Below, piece after piece: positions 22,727 to 33,964 of a stretch of 64,000 nucleotides of DNA. The DNA is taken from assembly GCA_037157565.1 (NCBI GenBank), contig JAZHRO010000039.1:46562001-46626000 (forward strand). The letters are read 5' to 3'. Numbering within the stretch: the stretch's first letter is position 1; each line of letters begins with the position of its first letter. A program made the position numbers and the translations under genes. Below the pieces are notes generated by a model. That model had not been told where the DNA came from and did not search any database. It saw only the letters and a list, made by a program, of their open reading frames with translations. This stretch comes from Thalassia testudinum (lineage: Eukaryota; Streptophyta; Magnoliopsida; Alismatales; Hydrocharitaceae).

Positions 22727-25700
22727 CTATATCAGCAAATCATGGAAGCTAGTACCAATAGTCAATAGGTGCTCATCAGGAAAATGCTCCGTGATGGGTC
22801 CAGAAGGGTTGATGATCTCAGAAGGAAGGCGAGACAAGCGGTCAGCTACCACGTTCTGTCTTCCCACTTTGTCGCGAATCTCGAGGTCGAATTCTTGCAG
22901 TAGCAAGATCCATCGGATTAATCGAGGCTTCACGTCCTTCTTAGCAAGGAGATGCCTCACAGTAGTGTGATCCGAGTAGATGATGACGTGGGAACCCAGG
23001 AGATAAGATCGAAATTTTTCAAGGGCAAATACTACGGCTAGCAGCTCTTTCTCCGTAACCGTGTAGTTATGCTAAGCCTCGTCAAGTTGAAAGTTTCGTC
23101 CTACCAGGAGGGGGTGACGTAATAATTGCGGAAATGAATAATAAACAATCTTCACAAAAATAGACAATCACACAAGTACACAAGTATTTTTAGGTGGAAA
23201 CCCAAATTGGGTGAAAACCACCACCTAACCCTCTCGAGTTAGGATTTTCCGATCAACCAAGTTGATCAAAATCCACTAAACCGAATCACTTTAAACGAGG
23301 GTGATTCAACCTCAATACAACCACGTTACTTAAACGAGGGTAGCGTACCTCAACCCCTTCTCTCCACGAGAAGGATTTTGTCTCGCGAAGGAGACGGGAA
23401 TTTGCAAAGCGAATACCCAACCAAATAACAAAGATAAAATAAACAAGTAATCCTATAGAGCCAAGAAAGTAATTTTAAACCTAGCTTCTATAGGAATTAG
23501 GAAACTCCCCTTTGCAAGGAGTGCGTCGAGTTGATGATGCGGTGAGTGAGCCACGCGACGGTGCAACTTCGCTCTCGTGAACTACGGCGGGAGAGCAGGT
23601 GCGCGAAGCTTGATGCTCTCAAGATGAATGGAACTTGAGCTTGGAGAGCAAGAGCTAGCTAGGACACAAGAGAGTGGAAAGTGTATTACAAAGTGCTTCT
23701 TGTGTATCTTGGTGTCTCTAGCTGTGTGTTGGTGTGTCAAAGGCTCCCCTCTATTTATAGAGGCCTTAGGAAGGCTTTGGAAGGCTTAGAAAAGCTTCCA
23801 TAGCCGTTGGGTGCAAAGCCCAAGTGAATCAGCCCGAAATCAGGAACAATCATTGTTCTGACAGGCTTATCAGACGTCTAATTCTAGCATCAGATGTCTG
23901 GAAGATCACTTTAAGACGTCTGATTTTGGGCGGGTTGCTTCCTGACTTGAATCAGATCTAAACAGGGTTCTTGTGCAAGTCCATCAGACGACATATAGGA
24001 CGTCTGGCACTATGTCTGGACGACTGGCACTATGTCTGGACGTCTGGAAACCTACTTTTTCTGTGGGAATGGATTTCCAAACGTTGCAACGGCTAGAAAA
24101 TCTCTGAGAAGAGATTTTGGGTCAGCCGAGGCAAAACGGTCAATTATCAGACGTCTGGACAATCCTATGGACGTCTGATAAGGCTCTAACGGTCATATTC
24201 TACACTGTTTGCAAAGCCATCCAACGGTCCACTAATTGGACGTCTGGCAAATCCATCAGACGTCTAGTCTAGGGTCTGGACGTCTGATTTCATCAAACAG
24301 AGCACTAACTCTAGCCTAATAGTTATCAGACGTCTGAAACAACAGTCAGACGTCTTAAAATACTTTATCAGACGTCTGATTTGGGAATTAGACGTCTGGA
24401 AACTCTGTTTGAACCCTATATTGGTTTTCTAAGTTCTTTACAGAAAACCTAAGTATCCTAGGGTTGTGCGAGTGTTCCTAGGACTACTGTTAGGGTCTTT
24501 GAGGCTCTTTAACATAATTTTCTAAGGAAATAAAGAGTAAGAAAATAACGACAAAAGTACATGAAAGGAATAAAAAGAATTCTATCATATTCTTCTTGTC
24601 CTTCCATCTTCAATCTATCGCTCCTTGCGAATCTCCTCTGTTTTCAATTGAGCTCCTCCAATCCATCCTGGATGCGAGCTCGAACTCCATCTAATCACGT
24701 ATCCATTTGCGATTGACCTGAAATCTAGGACTCAAAGTGCAAATGTTAAATGACACGTGTTTTGTTATCATCAAAACAAATGATCGTGGTGCTCTAGCAC
24801 CAACACAAGTATCTTTCTAACGTAGTAGATGACCACGGGTTTCCCGTTAATCTTCTGCCCCAGAACCACTCCTACAGCAAAGTTAGATGCATCGCACATG
24901 ATCTCAAAGGGTTGAGACCAATCAGGGGACTGTAGGATCGGAGCTTGGGTGCTCGGTCACGAAGGTTCTCAAAAGCTTGAGTGCATTCCTTGGAAATCTC
25001 AAAGGGTACATCCTTGGAGAGAAGAGTAGTCAGGGGGCGCACGATTTTTGGGAAATAAGGGATGAAACAACGGTAAAAATCGACGTGCCCCAGAAAAGAT
25101 CGGATGTCCCTGATCGAGCTAGGCATAGGAAGTCTAGAAATCAGATCAACCTTGGCTCGATCCACTTGGATGCCTTTCTCAGAAATTAAATGACCTAAGA
25201 CGATCCCCTCAGGCACCATAAAGTGGCTCTTTTCCCAAGAAAGAACCAGATTTACGTCAATGCAACACCTGAGTATATAAACCAAGTGCTGGAGGCAATC
25301 ATCAAATGATGCCTCGAAAACTGAGAAGTCATCCATGAAAACTTCCAGATAATCACCTACCATATCAGAGAATATGGCAAGCATGCACAGCTGAAAAGTC
25401 GTGGGTGCATTGCAGAAACCGAAAGGCATCCTTCGGAATGCGTACGTTCTGAAGGGGCAGGTGAATGTGGTCTTCTCTTGATCCTCAGGATGAATGACCA
25501 CTTTGTTATAACCGGAGTACCCATCAAGAAAGCAGAAGAATCTATTTCCTACTAATTTCTCTAGAATCTGATCAATGAATGGTAGTGGGAAATGATCCTT
25601 CTTCGTTGAGGAATTGAGTCTTCGGTAATCTATGTAGACTCTCCACGCGTTGGTTATACGGGTAGGTATGACTTCTCCGATTTCAGTCGTGATAGTAGTG

Positions 25701-26242
25701 AGCCCTGCCTTTTTAGGCACAACCTGGATTGGGCTCACCCAACGACTGTCGAAGATTGGGTAGATGATCCCTGCATCCAACCACTTAATGATCTCCTTTT
25801 TCACAACCACCTGTAGATTGGGATTCAAACGTCTTTACATTTCACGGGAAGGTCGTGCGCCCTCTTCATAATAGATACGGTGTGTACAATAAGAGGGACT
25901 TATTCTAGTCAAATCATCGAGAGTCCAACCAATGGCTCTGTGATGTTGCTGGATAACAGTAATCAGATGGGATTCCTGATCAGGTGTGAATCTGGAGTTT
26001 ATAATCACAGGAAATGTCTAATTAGAACCCAAAAAGATATATTTTAAATGTTCGGGAAGGGGTTCGAGTTCAAGAATAGGGTTATCAGCAGCAGCGGGTG
26101 GTTCAAAGTGAGTGTGAGGTACAAGGGTAGGAGTTATGGGTTTGTCTATCTCAATGTATGCCTCCTCTAATTGCAGTTCAAGATCCTCTTGTGGTTGATG
26201 AGGAATGATCATGTTGTCCTCAAGTTGTGGTTCATCAACCAC
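22727..26242 (-). pseudogene. Element B reverse transcriptase and RNase H, split by a solo LTR
   Basis: RT occupies about 24,950-25,828: VSPIQVVPKKAG, DYRRLNSSTKKDHFPLPF, FFCFLDGYSGYNKV, MPFGFCNAPTTFQ and the catalytic FMDD (GATGAC, 25,328-25,333 on plus). The upstream piece 26,018-26,242 is a protease-RT linker ending LKYIFLGSN. RNase H begins with CDASNFAVGVVLGQK near 24,870, is cut after the KIL codon by the insertion at 23,088-24,805, and resumes at 23,087 with DEA*HNYTVTEKELL through SRLPSE near 22,820. Setting aside the solo LTR and one CAAGT copy restores the expected order, which confirms the insertion. Stops and frame changes elsewhere make it inactive. Confidence 0.88.
23088..24805 (-). 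mobile_element. Solo LTR, Copia-type (SIRE/Maximus-like), 1.72 kb, inside element B
   Basis: The minus-strand LTR begins TGTTGGTGCTAGAGCACC (24,805) and ends GGACGAAACTTTCA (23,088). A perfect 5-base target duplication CAAGT flanks it (23,083-23,087 and 24,806-24,810). It interrupts the RNase H codons of element B, so it is younger than B. A TATA box is at 23,751-23,760 (-). A cluster of CAGACGTCTG palindromes lies upstream of it at 23,860-24,410, including exact copies at 24,148, 24,327 and 24,369. The family assignment is inferred from terminal sequence; no internal region remains. Confidence 0.88.
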
Positions 26243-27258
26243 GGCCCTAATATCACAAATTTGTTCAATGACACCGCAATTAATTCCTTGTTGGGCCTTA
26301 AAGATATCAATTTTGAGAGTCTGGTTCCCAAATTTCAGTTCTATTTGGCCCTCATCACAACTTATGTTGGCCCTTGCAGTGGCAGAAAAGGTCTCCTTAG
26401 AATGATTGGTGTATCCCTTAGGTTCTCAGGTGCATCCATATCTAAGACTATGAAGTCTACAGGGAAGTAAAAATCTCGCACCCTTACAATAACATCCTCA
26501 AGAATCCCTTTTGGTGACTTGATAGATCGATCTGCTAACTATAGTGTCACCTCAGTCGATTTTAGATCAGATTCTTCTAGATGGTTAAGTAGGGATGTGG
26601 GTATCAAGTTTATGGAGGCACCTAAGTCCAATAATGCTCTGTCGAACTAGGTTTCACCGATCTTACATGAAATCAGGGGAGTGCCTGGGTCTTTTGCCTT
26701 GGGTGGGAGTCTACTCAGGATTACAGAGCTGGCTTGCTCTGATAGTACAATTGGACTCCCACTCTTGGTTCTCGGCTTACGCTGAGGTGTACACACATTC
26801 TTCAAAAATCGTGCGTAAGCCGGTATGTGGCAGATCGCATCCATCAAGGAGATGTTTATTTGGACTTGCTCAAAGAGCTTGACCAGGTCCTCCTCAGGAG
26901 CCACGGGTTTGGTTGTCTTCTTTCCCTTGGTTAAGGTCTTGGGAAATGGAACCTTGGTTGGTTCTTCTAGGATAGGTGCAGGTTTCTGATTTGGGACAAG
27001 GATAGGAACATCTTGGATGACTGCCCTAGGATTTGGGTCACTACCAGGCATGGAGTGGTCTGGATAAGGTGGATCTTGGGTTGCCTTACCACTACGGGTT
27101 GTTACAGAATTAAGTCTTGCCTGGTTCTGGTTAGGGGTTGGTAGGATAGGTTGCTGTTGTTGATAACCTGCATAAGAAGTTGAAGCTTCCATCCCGTCAG
27201 GTGAAGGAATAGAAGGGGCTTGATAGAGCATGTGTGCTTGGCCCGAGTTTGGGTTCAT
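26243..27258 (-). pseudogene. Element B protease and gag-protease linker
   Basis: The aspartic protease shows the Athila-type active site ALLDLGASINLIP, with Asp codon at 26,626-26,628 (GTC on plus), followed by LADRSIKSPKGILEDV and a degraded ILGRPF-type motif (ILRRPF). A TAG lies six residues before the active-site Asp, at GET*FDR. Upstream, 26,647-27,258 is open and contains a Pro/Gln-rich linker, PFPKTLTKGKK and LFEQVQINISLMDAI. The frame changes near 26,243. Confidence 0.8.
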
Positions 27259-27273
27259 AACGCGCCACTGAGT

Positions 27274-28755
27274 TGGTACGCTATTAGGGTTAGGCAGAGG
27301 CTAAGAAGGAAGCGTGCCTGGTTGGAGAGAATTTGCCAACTGGGAAAGTTGATTTCGAACCTCTGTGATTTCGTCCTTGTGTTGCTTTTGAATAACTGCA
27401 TTCGTTCTCTGAATGGCAGCCAATGTCTGGAGGATAAGGGACATTTGATCTTGGTTAGGCCCGAGTGGATAAGTGGGGTTGGGCCGAGGCTGAGGCGGCT
27501 GATAAGGACGAGGTGCTTGTGGACGGGGCTGAAAAGGTGGCCTGAGATTCAGGGAATTTCCTACCCACTGGAAATTGGGATGGTTTCGCCATCCAGGATT
27601 GTAGGTGTTAGAAAAAGGGTCATTCTGGATGGCGTTGAGGTCCTCGTAGGTCTGAGGAGCCTCAGAAAAGTCAGAAAATGGGGGAGTAGAGTTCCCCCGA
27701 CAAGAATAGAAAGGATCGGAGGTTCCTTCGATCCTAGAGTTAGATGGGGGTGGATATGAGTCCATCCCTGGAGAAGGTCGGTGGAAAATATGCTGCACAG
27801 TTTCCTGTGCAGGAGGGGGCTGTGCGAAGGAGTTCTCGCCATCAATAATAGAGACCTTGTCCAATCGACTAGCCATTAATTCCAAGTCGACTGATGCGGA
27901 CAGGCCCTACGTCTCATGTGCTCCCCTAAGGTTCGTCGCTGCGCGGGTATTCGTCCTGTCGAATAGTCCCATGGAGTCATTGTTGATGGAGTTCTCGCAC
28001 ATATTCTCGAGAATCTCCCACACGGTGTCTTCATGTTGACCCATGATATTCCCTCCGCAAGTTGCATTGACGAACAGTCTAATATCCTCACAGAGTCACT
28101 GGTAAAAAGACTGGACTTCTTCCCATTTAGGAACTCCGTGATGGGGGCACTTTCTCATGAGATCCTGAAAACGATCCCATGCCTCATGAAAAGGTTCTCC
28201 CGTCTGTTGCGTGAAGTGAGTAATCTGATGGCGAAAGGGATTGGTCCGACCAACGAGAAAGAACTTTTTTGAAAACTTGGACTGAAGTTCCTCCCAAGTG
28301 TTGATTGGACGGGTCTGAGTTTGATACCAATGGGCTGCCTTGTCCATAAGGGAGAAAGAGAACATCTTCATAAGTAAGATATCCCGATTTTGCGCATCTA
28401 ACCCGAAGGTCTAGACCAGATGCTTAAGCTGTTTAATGTGCTGGAAGGAGTCTTCAGAGTTAAGCCCATAGAATTTAGGTATGGCATGGATCATGTTGGG
28501 CTTTAACTCGGAATCACGTCCTCCAGTCGGGATTCTGACTCGAGGCTCAATTGCCACCGCAGCAGGATTATAGTGATCTCGCATCATGGGACGCTGCGAT
28601 GGGTTCATGAAGTTCTGGAAGAGGTCATTGAGTCGCTGGAGCTGGTGCTCAAGATTATTCTCTTCCTCAACAGGCTGAGCCATTGTGGAAGAAGAAGGTG
28701 AAGTGGGTTCAGAATCAGAAGAAAGGTCTATGTGAAGGGGTTGTTGCCCAAACAA
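27274..28755 (-). pseudogene. Element B gag, zinc knuckle not seen
   Basis: Gag starts at the ATG at 28,755 (MFGQQPLHID). Athila-type capsid motifs follow: PKFYGLNSEDSFQHIK, SLMDKAAHWYQTQ, FFLVGRTNPFRHQI, and GEPFHEAWDRFQDLMRKCP. Single stops occur near 28,411 (TGG to TAG), 28,093 and 27,888, and near 27,300, without loss of frame. After MASRLDKV, where related gags carry a CX2CX4HX4C zinc knuckle, the sequence is Pro/Gln-rich and no complete knuckle is present. The FSNTYNPGWRNHPNFQW motif near 27,590 matches the region after the knuckle in element E. Confidence 0.82.
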
Positions 28756-29765
28756 GGGTACCGAGGCTTGGCCTTAGGAAGAGTGAATTTCTAGAGGAGG
28801 TTTCAAGGACCTCCTACCGAACATACACTGATGGATTGGATGACATGAGCAGGTGCTAGACCAAATCAAGACACCCAAAATGTAGGGGGACTATAGAGCT
28901 TCAAGGCGGATGATACCCCTAAATCAGAAGGCTGTCCACCTGAGAATTACCTGGGCAGCCAGAGAGGGTGAGTCCCGTGAAGACCCCTACATGGTAGAGC
29001 GCCCCCACGGGGTGCAAAAGTTTCCCCCATCCGACCTCTCTTGTCACTGAGATTCCAGGTAGACCAGAATGGGGACCTTGACCTCTTAAGTCTACCACTT
29101 TAATTAGGATCAAGGTGCTTAGGGTTTCACTTGAACTTTATCCTTTTGAGTGCAAAGAGTGACCTAATTTAAAGGTTGGTTGATCCAAGAGATCAACTTC
29201 ACCTATTAGTTCCTTTGAGAGCTTATTAGGTCTTGTCTTTTAAAGTTCAAGTGTCTTAAAAGCCGGATTGCTTAGGGTTTCTCTTAATAAATGTTTTCAA
29301 GCAATGGCCGAGGCACACTTCCTTTGGGAATTCTCATTTCTTGGTTAGAAAGTATGTCTCTAAAACCCCAGCTTTGAGTCCTAAGTTAGCTCTAATTGGT
29401 CCAGTTAGTTGCCTCAAAATTAGGTAATTAGGGCTCAAGCAAGAAGGTTTTAGCCCTAAATACCTTTAGTGGATGAACAGATAAAATGTGTTTGAAATTG
29501 GAAAATAGGCAACTTTTGTGATTTGCTATGTATGAAAGACAGGTTACTCCTAAGTTCATGAAGTTGCTTTTTCTTTTTCTTCCTCTTTTAGAATTTTAGG
29601 GACTCAAAAGAGAGGATAGAAAATTACCTGTTCCTTGGCGTGGTTGTTGTGCGGCTGCTTGCTCCTTCTTTATTTCCTGTGCCTGCACAAAAAAAGAGAA
29701 GAGATTAAGCCAATAGTAAATCAGAAATTGTGAATTAATAGCTTCTAGAATGTCCGTTGCTCCCC
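28756..29765 (-). other. Element B untranslated leader
   Basis: One kilobase between the primer site and gag. No conserved ORF. Contains an AGGAGGTTTCAAGGACCTCC inverted repeat near 28,794-28,813. Confidence 0.6.
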
Positions 29766-29783
29766 GGCAACGGCGCCAAAAAC
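29766..29783 (-). other. Element B primer binding site, tRNA-Asp type
   Basis: On the minus strand TTTTTGGCGCCGTTGCCGGG follows the LTR end GCCACCA. TGGCGCCGTTGCCGGGGA is the primer site typical of Athila elements. Confidence 0.85.
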
Positions 29784-32523
29784 TGGTGGCAGAAGCTCTT
29801 GGCGGAGTTATAAAAATTATGTTCGTTGCAGTATATTGCGAAAACTATCACCAGTTTATTACAATGTATTAATGGAATTAAAAGTTTCCCGAGGTCGAAC
29901 TCAGGGAACACACTATGATTCCAGAAGCTTACAAATTCACAATTACAAAAAGTCAAGAGAGAGAGAGAGGATAAAATAAAGAAAATCATTTTCTTCTTTC
30001 TTTCCCTTCTCTTCTTTCTCCCGGCTCTTCTTCTCTTTTCCTTCTCTTCTTTCTGCCTTTCCCTGTTCCGGACATCTAATTCTCTGAATCAGATGCCTTA
30101 TCACCCCCGTTGCTACAGTGCCTCCTTTCAGTTGTCTTCGCGGCCTTACCTTCTTCTTTTCTTTCTTTCTCACATTGTGGCTCTTCTCCTTCTCTTTCTT
30201 CTCAGCTTCTTCTCCTTACAGCAGCTCTTCTCCTTGGCTTCTTCTTCTTTTCTTCCTTGCTCTGCGCTTCTCCTTCACCTTCTTCTTTCTTCTTTGCTTT
30301 GCGGCTTCTTTCTTCTTTGCTTTGTGGCTAAGTCCTCGCCACTTCGCTTCCTCTTCTTCTCACCTGCTCCCTGCACACACGCAAACGCAAAAACCTACCC
30401 CTACCATTCCCCGTGTCTCTCTCTCTCTCTCTCTCTGAATCTCTCTTTGGTACGCTCTCCCAGAGCTGGGTCGCGTGCCCGGGTCCAGGCGCAACGGCGT
30501 GGGTGGTGCGCGAGGAGTGCCCAGGCAGGATAGTCAAGTCGGGTCACCAAGTCCGCGTGGGTAGTGCCGCGTACGAGGCGCGTGAATAGGTGAGGGACCT
30601 CACCCCTGTGTGACTTGAGGTGAATAGCCTCAGTCACGTTTTCCCTTTATATTGGTGCGGGCATGAGTCGGCTTCCGAGGTGGGACTAAAGTCCCACCTG
30701 CGTCTTCGTGAGTCTGCAGGAGGAAGGCTCGCCCAATTGGGGCAGTGGCAGAGGCCTTCGATCCCAATTGCAAACCTGAGTGTGTGTGTGAGGGAGTTCC
30801 GCAGCTGCTGAACCTGGCGACCTGGAGTGCTGCAGCCTAGAGCAACTCGCGAAGCAGCTTCAACCTGCTCGTCAATGGCAATTGGAGCTCGAACCTTGTC
30901 TGACACAAAAAGGGCCTTGCAGCTCTATCAGACTACAGGAGGACCTTCTCCGTGTCATGGCAAAGACGAGGCAGTAGGTGGCAGGCTGCGGGGCAACCTA
31001 GGCGTGCGTGCCTAGGTCGCTCTGTGGCCGGAGTGATGGGTTTGTTCGGGGGTGTGTTTGGGTGAGTAGAGTGGTGGTGTGAGTGTGGGGAAATGCTGAG
31101 TGAAGCAAGGAGATGCTTATGGGCTTTTCGGCGAGGGGTGGAATGGACACTGTAGAGGTGGAGCGGCCTCGCCGAAGTTGGTGGCCAGAGGTGGAACTGA
31201 TGGTGGTGGTAGCGGCAGTTGAGGGATCAAAAATACAATCTGTTGAGGGGTAAATAAAGAAGGGATAAAATGGAGGAACTTCTACCTAGCTAAGAAAACG
31301 AAGGGGGGCAGGAGGCGGGTGGCGCAATTCTACGGTCGTCGGAGACGACGCCCTATGGGAAGATGATGACGACGAGGAAGATAGACCGGAGACTGCCTGC
31401 TGGTACAGCAAGGCACGACGAATGATGGCGGAGCTAACCCTGCCACTGGTATGGTGGCAGGGCGACGAGAGAGGGAGTGGAGAGTTGCCGGAGCTTGCAG
31501 GCGAATGGCCGGAGGAAGAGGAGACGAAGGTTGGGGAAATTCCTTGGCCAAAACAGGCTTGAGACGATCGGAGGGCCCTACCGTCCCTTAAATAGCAGTT
31601 GGCCAGGTGAGGATCTCGAGGAGAGAGCATCGAGAGCTTGCCGGAGAATGGCTGGAGAAGAGACCCATTCCTCTCGTGCGTTCGCACGAGAGGCATGGGT
31701 AGTGGCAGGTCATGGGAGGGGGTCTGCGCGAAAGAGGACGACGCAGGGAACTCCCCCTTCATTTCTGAGAGCGGCTCCCATACCCTGCGCGGCGCCATCC
31801 TCCGCGCAAAGTCGCCGGAGGTATGGGCAGCTACGCAGGGTGGCAGAGGGACCGTTCTGCAAAGAATGAAAGGGAAGCTGGGGGGCAATGTGCAGGGGCT
31901 CGAAAAGTTAAGGGTCAAAAAGTAATTCATGAGGATCAATTTGTAAAGTAGGTCAAGATGGCCTTCCCTTAGGTCCAAATTTTGGTACAAACCAAATTTG
32001 GACCTAAGGAATCTAATGGTGAAGTTTGATTTTAGATTTGACCACGATTGATCGGTCTATGTGCACAAAAATCCAAATTAGGTAAAAAATTGGGTATGGT
32101 TCTCAATTTAGGTCAAGACAGGCTCCAATGGCTAAATTGAAGGTTCTAAACCCTAAGGAATATTTTTCCATGAATTTTATAGGGTTTAATTGACTTTTAT
32201 CTTGCCTGAAACTTCATGATGTAAAGCAGATTTGTTTTAGGGTTACAGAATGTCATTTTATTCCTAGAAATTGCTATGACCCTTTTTAGATCAAATCACC
32301 CAACTTTCTTTCTTATTAAGCCCATTTGACCTGTGTTTAGACCCTTCGACATCCCGTTTGGGTACTGCACAGGTAAAATTGCAATTTTACCCCTTGGGTT
32401 TTGCTTTATATTCAGATTTATAGTTCTTTTATTTAGGCTTTCCCTTAGCTTTTATAGGAGCTTTTATATACTTATTTAGGTCAAAAAATGTGCTAGTTAG
32501 GACTCATGATGAGGCTCTCATTA
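29784..32523 (-). repeat. Element B 5' LTR
   Basis: 2,740 bases. On the minus strand it begins TAATGAGAGCC (probably TGATGAG before mutation) and ends GCCACCA; the TATA box is at 30,646-30,651. A 234-codon open frame at 31,286-31,990 (-) lies upstream of the TATA box. It is Ser/Pro-rich and broken in the 3' LTR, so it is not treated as a gene. Confidence 0.9.
30646..30651 (-). promoter_or_regulatory. TATA box of element B 5' LTR
   Basis: TATAAA on the minus strand, about 1.87 kb downstream of the LTR start, so U3 is unusually long. Confidence 0.5.
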
Positions 32524-32984
32524 GTAGGACTGGCCAAAAACGTCACTCGCATTAGCGGCCTCCCGAGCTAGTAAAACAAAGGCCCCAGGCGAAGCTGACG
32601 AAACAGCAAAACCGAAGGTACCTTCCGGTCGAATCACTTCCAGCGATGCCTCCAAGGGAGATCACCTCAGGTGGCTCAGATGGAGGCAGAGGAGTGGGAG
32701 GCGCACCTTCCCCCTCGGTCTCATCAAGACTTTGCAATGAGGACATCATCGATTCCTCTCGCGAAGGCTCCACGCTGTGACCCTTCCTCACCCGCCTCAG
32801 GGGGACCTCGGGTTCCTCCGCAGCCCCTTCAAGGGCCTCCTCCTCCTTTCGCTTCAGCCCCTATTGATGAGCGGATTCACTCCCCTCCGCTCCGTAGGCC
32901 TTTCCTCGCCTTGCCACAACCCGAGGCAGGTGACGATTCCACCTCGATGCTTGGCGCTGCCTGGCCGAGCAAATCGCTTGAAAG

Positions 32985-33073
32985 CTGCAACCAGAGATAT
33001 CGGATTAGTAATGGGCAGGTGAAAGGTGCTACGCAAGACAACGCCACCCATGACAATGCCTCCCCCCACTTAC
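32985..33073 (-). other. Candidate intron of the antisense ORF
   Basis: The 89-base minus-strand interval has donor GTAAGT, branch-like TACTAAT and acceptor TTGCAG, all close to plant consensus, at the end of an open coding segment. Confidence 0.45.
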
Positions 33074-33925
33074 ATGGCATTGGCAACTCGTTCGCCACCC
33101 ACGACAATGCCTCCCAGACATCATTCCGCCTAAGCTCCGACCGAGCGATCAAACCAAACTTAACTAACTTCTCCGCGTCTAACCCCACGAACGGGTCAAG
33201 ATCCTTGACTCCGGGCGACTAGTCCTTCACAGGTGGACCTTGTCAAGTGTAGAGGACTCCGAGGTCTTCAAGATTGGAGAGAAAAAAGAAATAGTGGTTC
33301 TACCCATTCAAACTATCAGGGAGGTCCACTATCCGGTATCTGGCTTGCCAACTATACAGCGTATACATGCCAGAGGGAGGCCTCCCCCTTTTCACTTTCA
33401 AGGGCATCAGCCCAAAAAGCAGGTAGAATAAAGCAAAATGAGGAACAATCCCCAAATGAAGGCAGAAGGTAGTAAAGTCGTTCAACACCAACCAACAATT
33501 AAAGCTGAGCTGCGAATGGACAAGGCGGTACAAGCAAAGGAAGGAGGACACAATGGGATTCAAGGGCACTTATAGACCATGCTCTATGGCATATTTGCAT
33601 GTGATAAACATGTCCTTCGTCCCGTCTAAGCACAGACGAGTCTCGGACCCACAAGCCTCGAACGGCACCCTGCCAAGGCCATACTCTCGCAAAAACGACA
33701 AAGTAGTGGACCGACTACAAAAGTTAGATGAAAAACTGTACAAGGACCTATCTCGGCAAAGACTACAGAAGAAGAAAAAGCAACGAACTTACCCTTTCTT
33801 GCAAAACCCGACATGATGGCTTTCGCTTTTAAGAGGTCTTGACACGGTGGCGCTCTGACAAATGACGTCCCCTCACACCGCTCTACCGAGAGTAAAAGCT
33901 CTCAGCGCAAGCACTCTCCGAGATA

Positions 33926-33964
33926 GGTGGGTCATTAACCATGACCCACCACCCCTATATATAG
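33926..33964 (-). promoter_or_regulatory. TATA box plus perfect hairpin before the antisense ORF
   Basis: The palindromic CTATATATAG at 33,955-33,964 lies 4 bases from a perfect 10-base inverted repeat, GGTGGGTCAT (33,926-33,935) and ATGACCCACC (33,941-33,950), with a 5-base loop. Read on the minus strand, the hairpin falls where transcription would start, upstream of the ATG at 33,814. Confidence 0.45.

Larger units (their letters stand above)
17171..32523 (-). mobile_element. Element B: full-length Athila-like Ty3/gypsy, dead, 15.35 kb
   Basis: LTRs at 29,784-32,523 (5') and 17,171-19,918 (3') bracket gag, protease, RT/RNase H and integrase, all on the minus strand. The target duplication GTAGG is perfect (17,166-17,170 and 32,524-32,528). 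The primer site is complementary to a tRNA-Asp-type sequence, usual for Athila. Protease (LLDLGAS), RT (FMDD) and integrase are recognisable but carry many stops and frame changes. A 1.72 kb Copia-type solo LTR (23,088-24,805) splits RNase H. The usual Athila env-like ORF is not visible in the 1.5 kb between integrase and the 3' LTR. Confidence 0.92.

Noticed and set aside
31286..31990. Open frame of 234 codons (-) in element B 5' LTR as a gene
   Set aside because: Low complexity, broken in the paired LTR, and upstream of the TATA box. Kept only as a weak observation.
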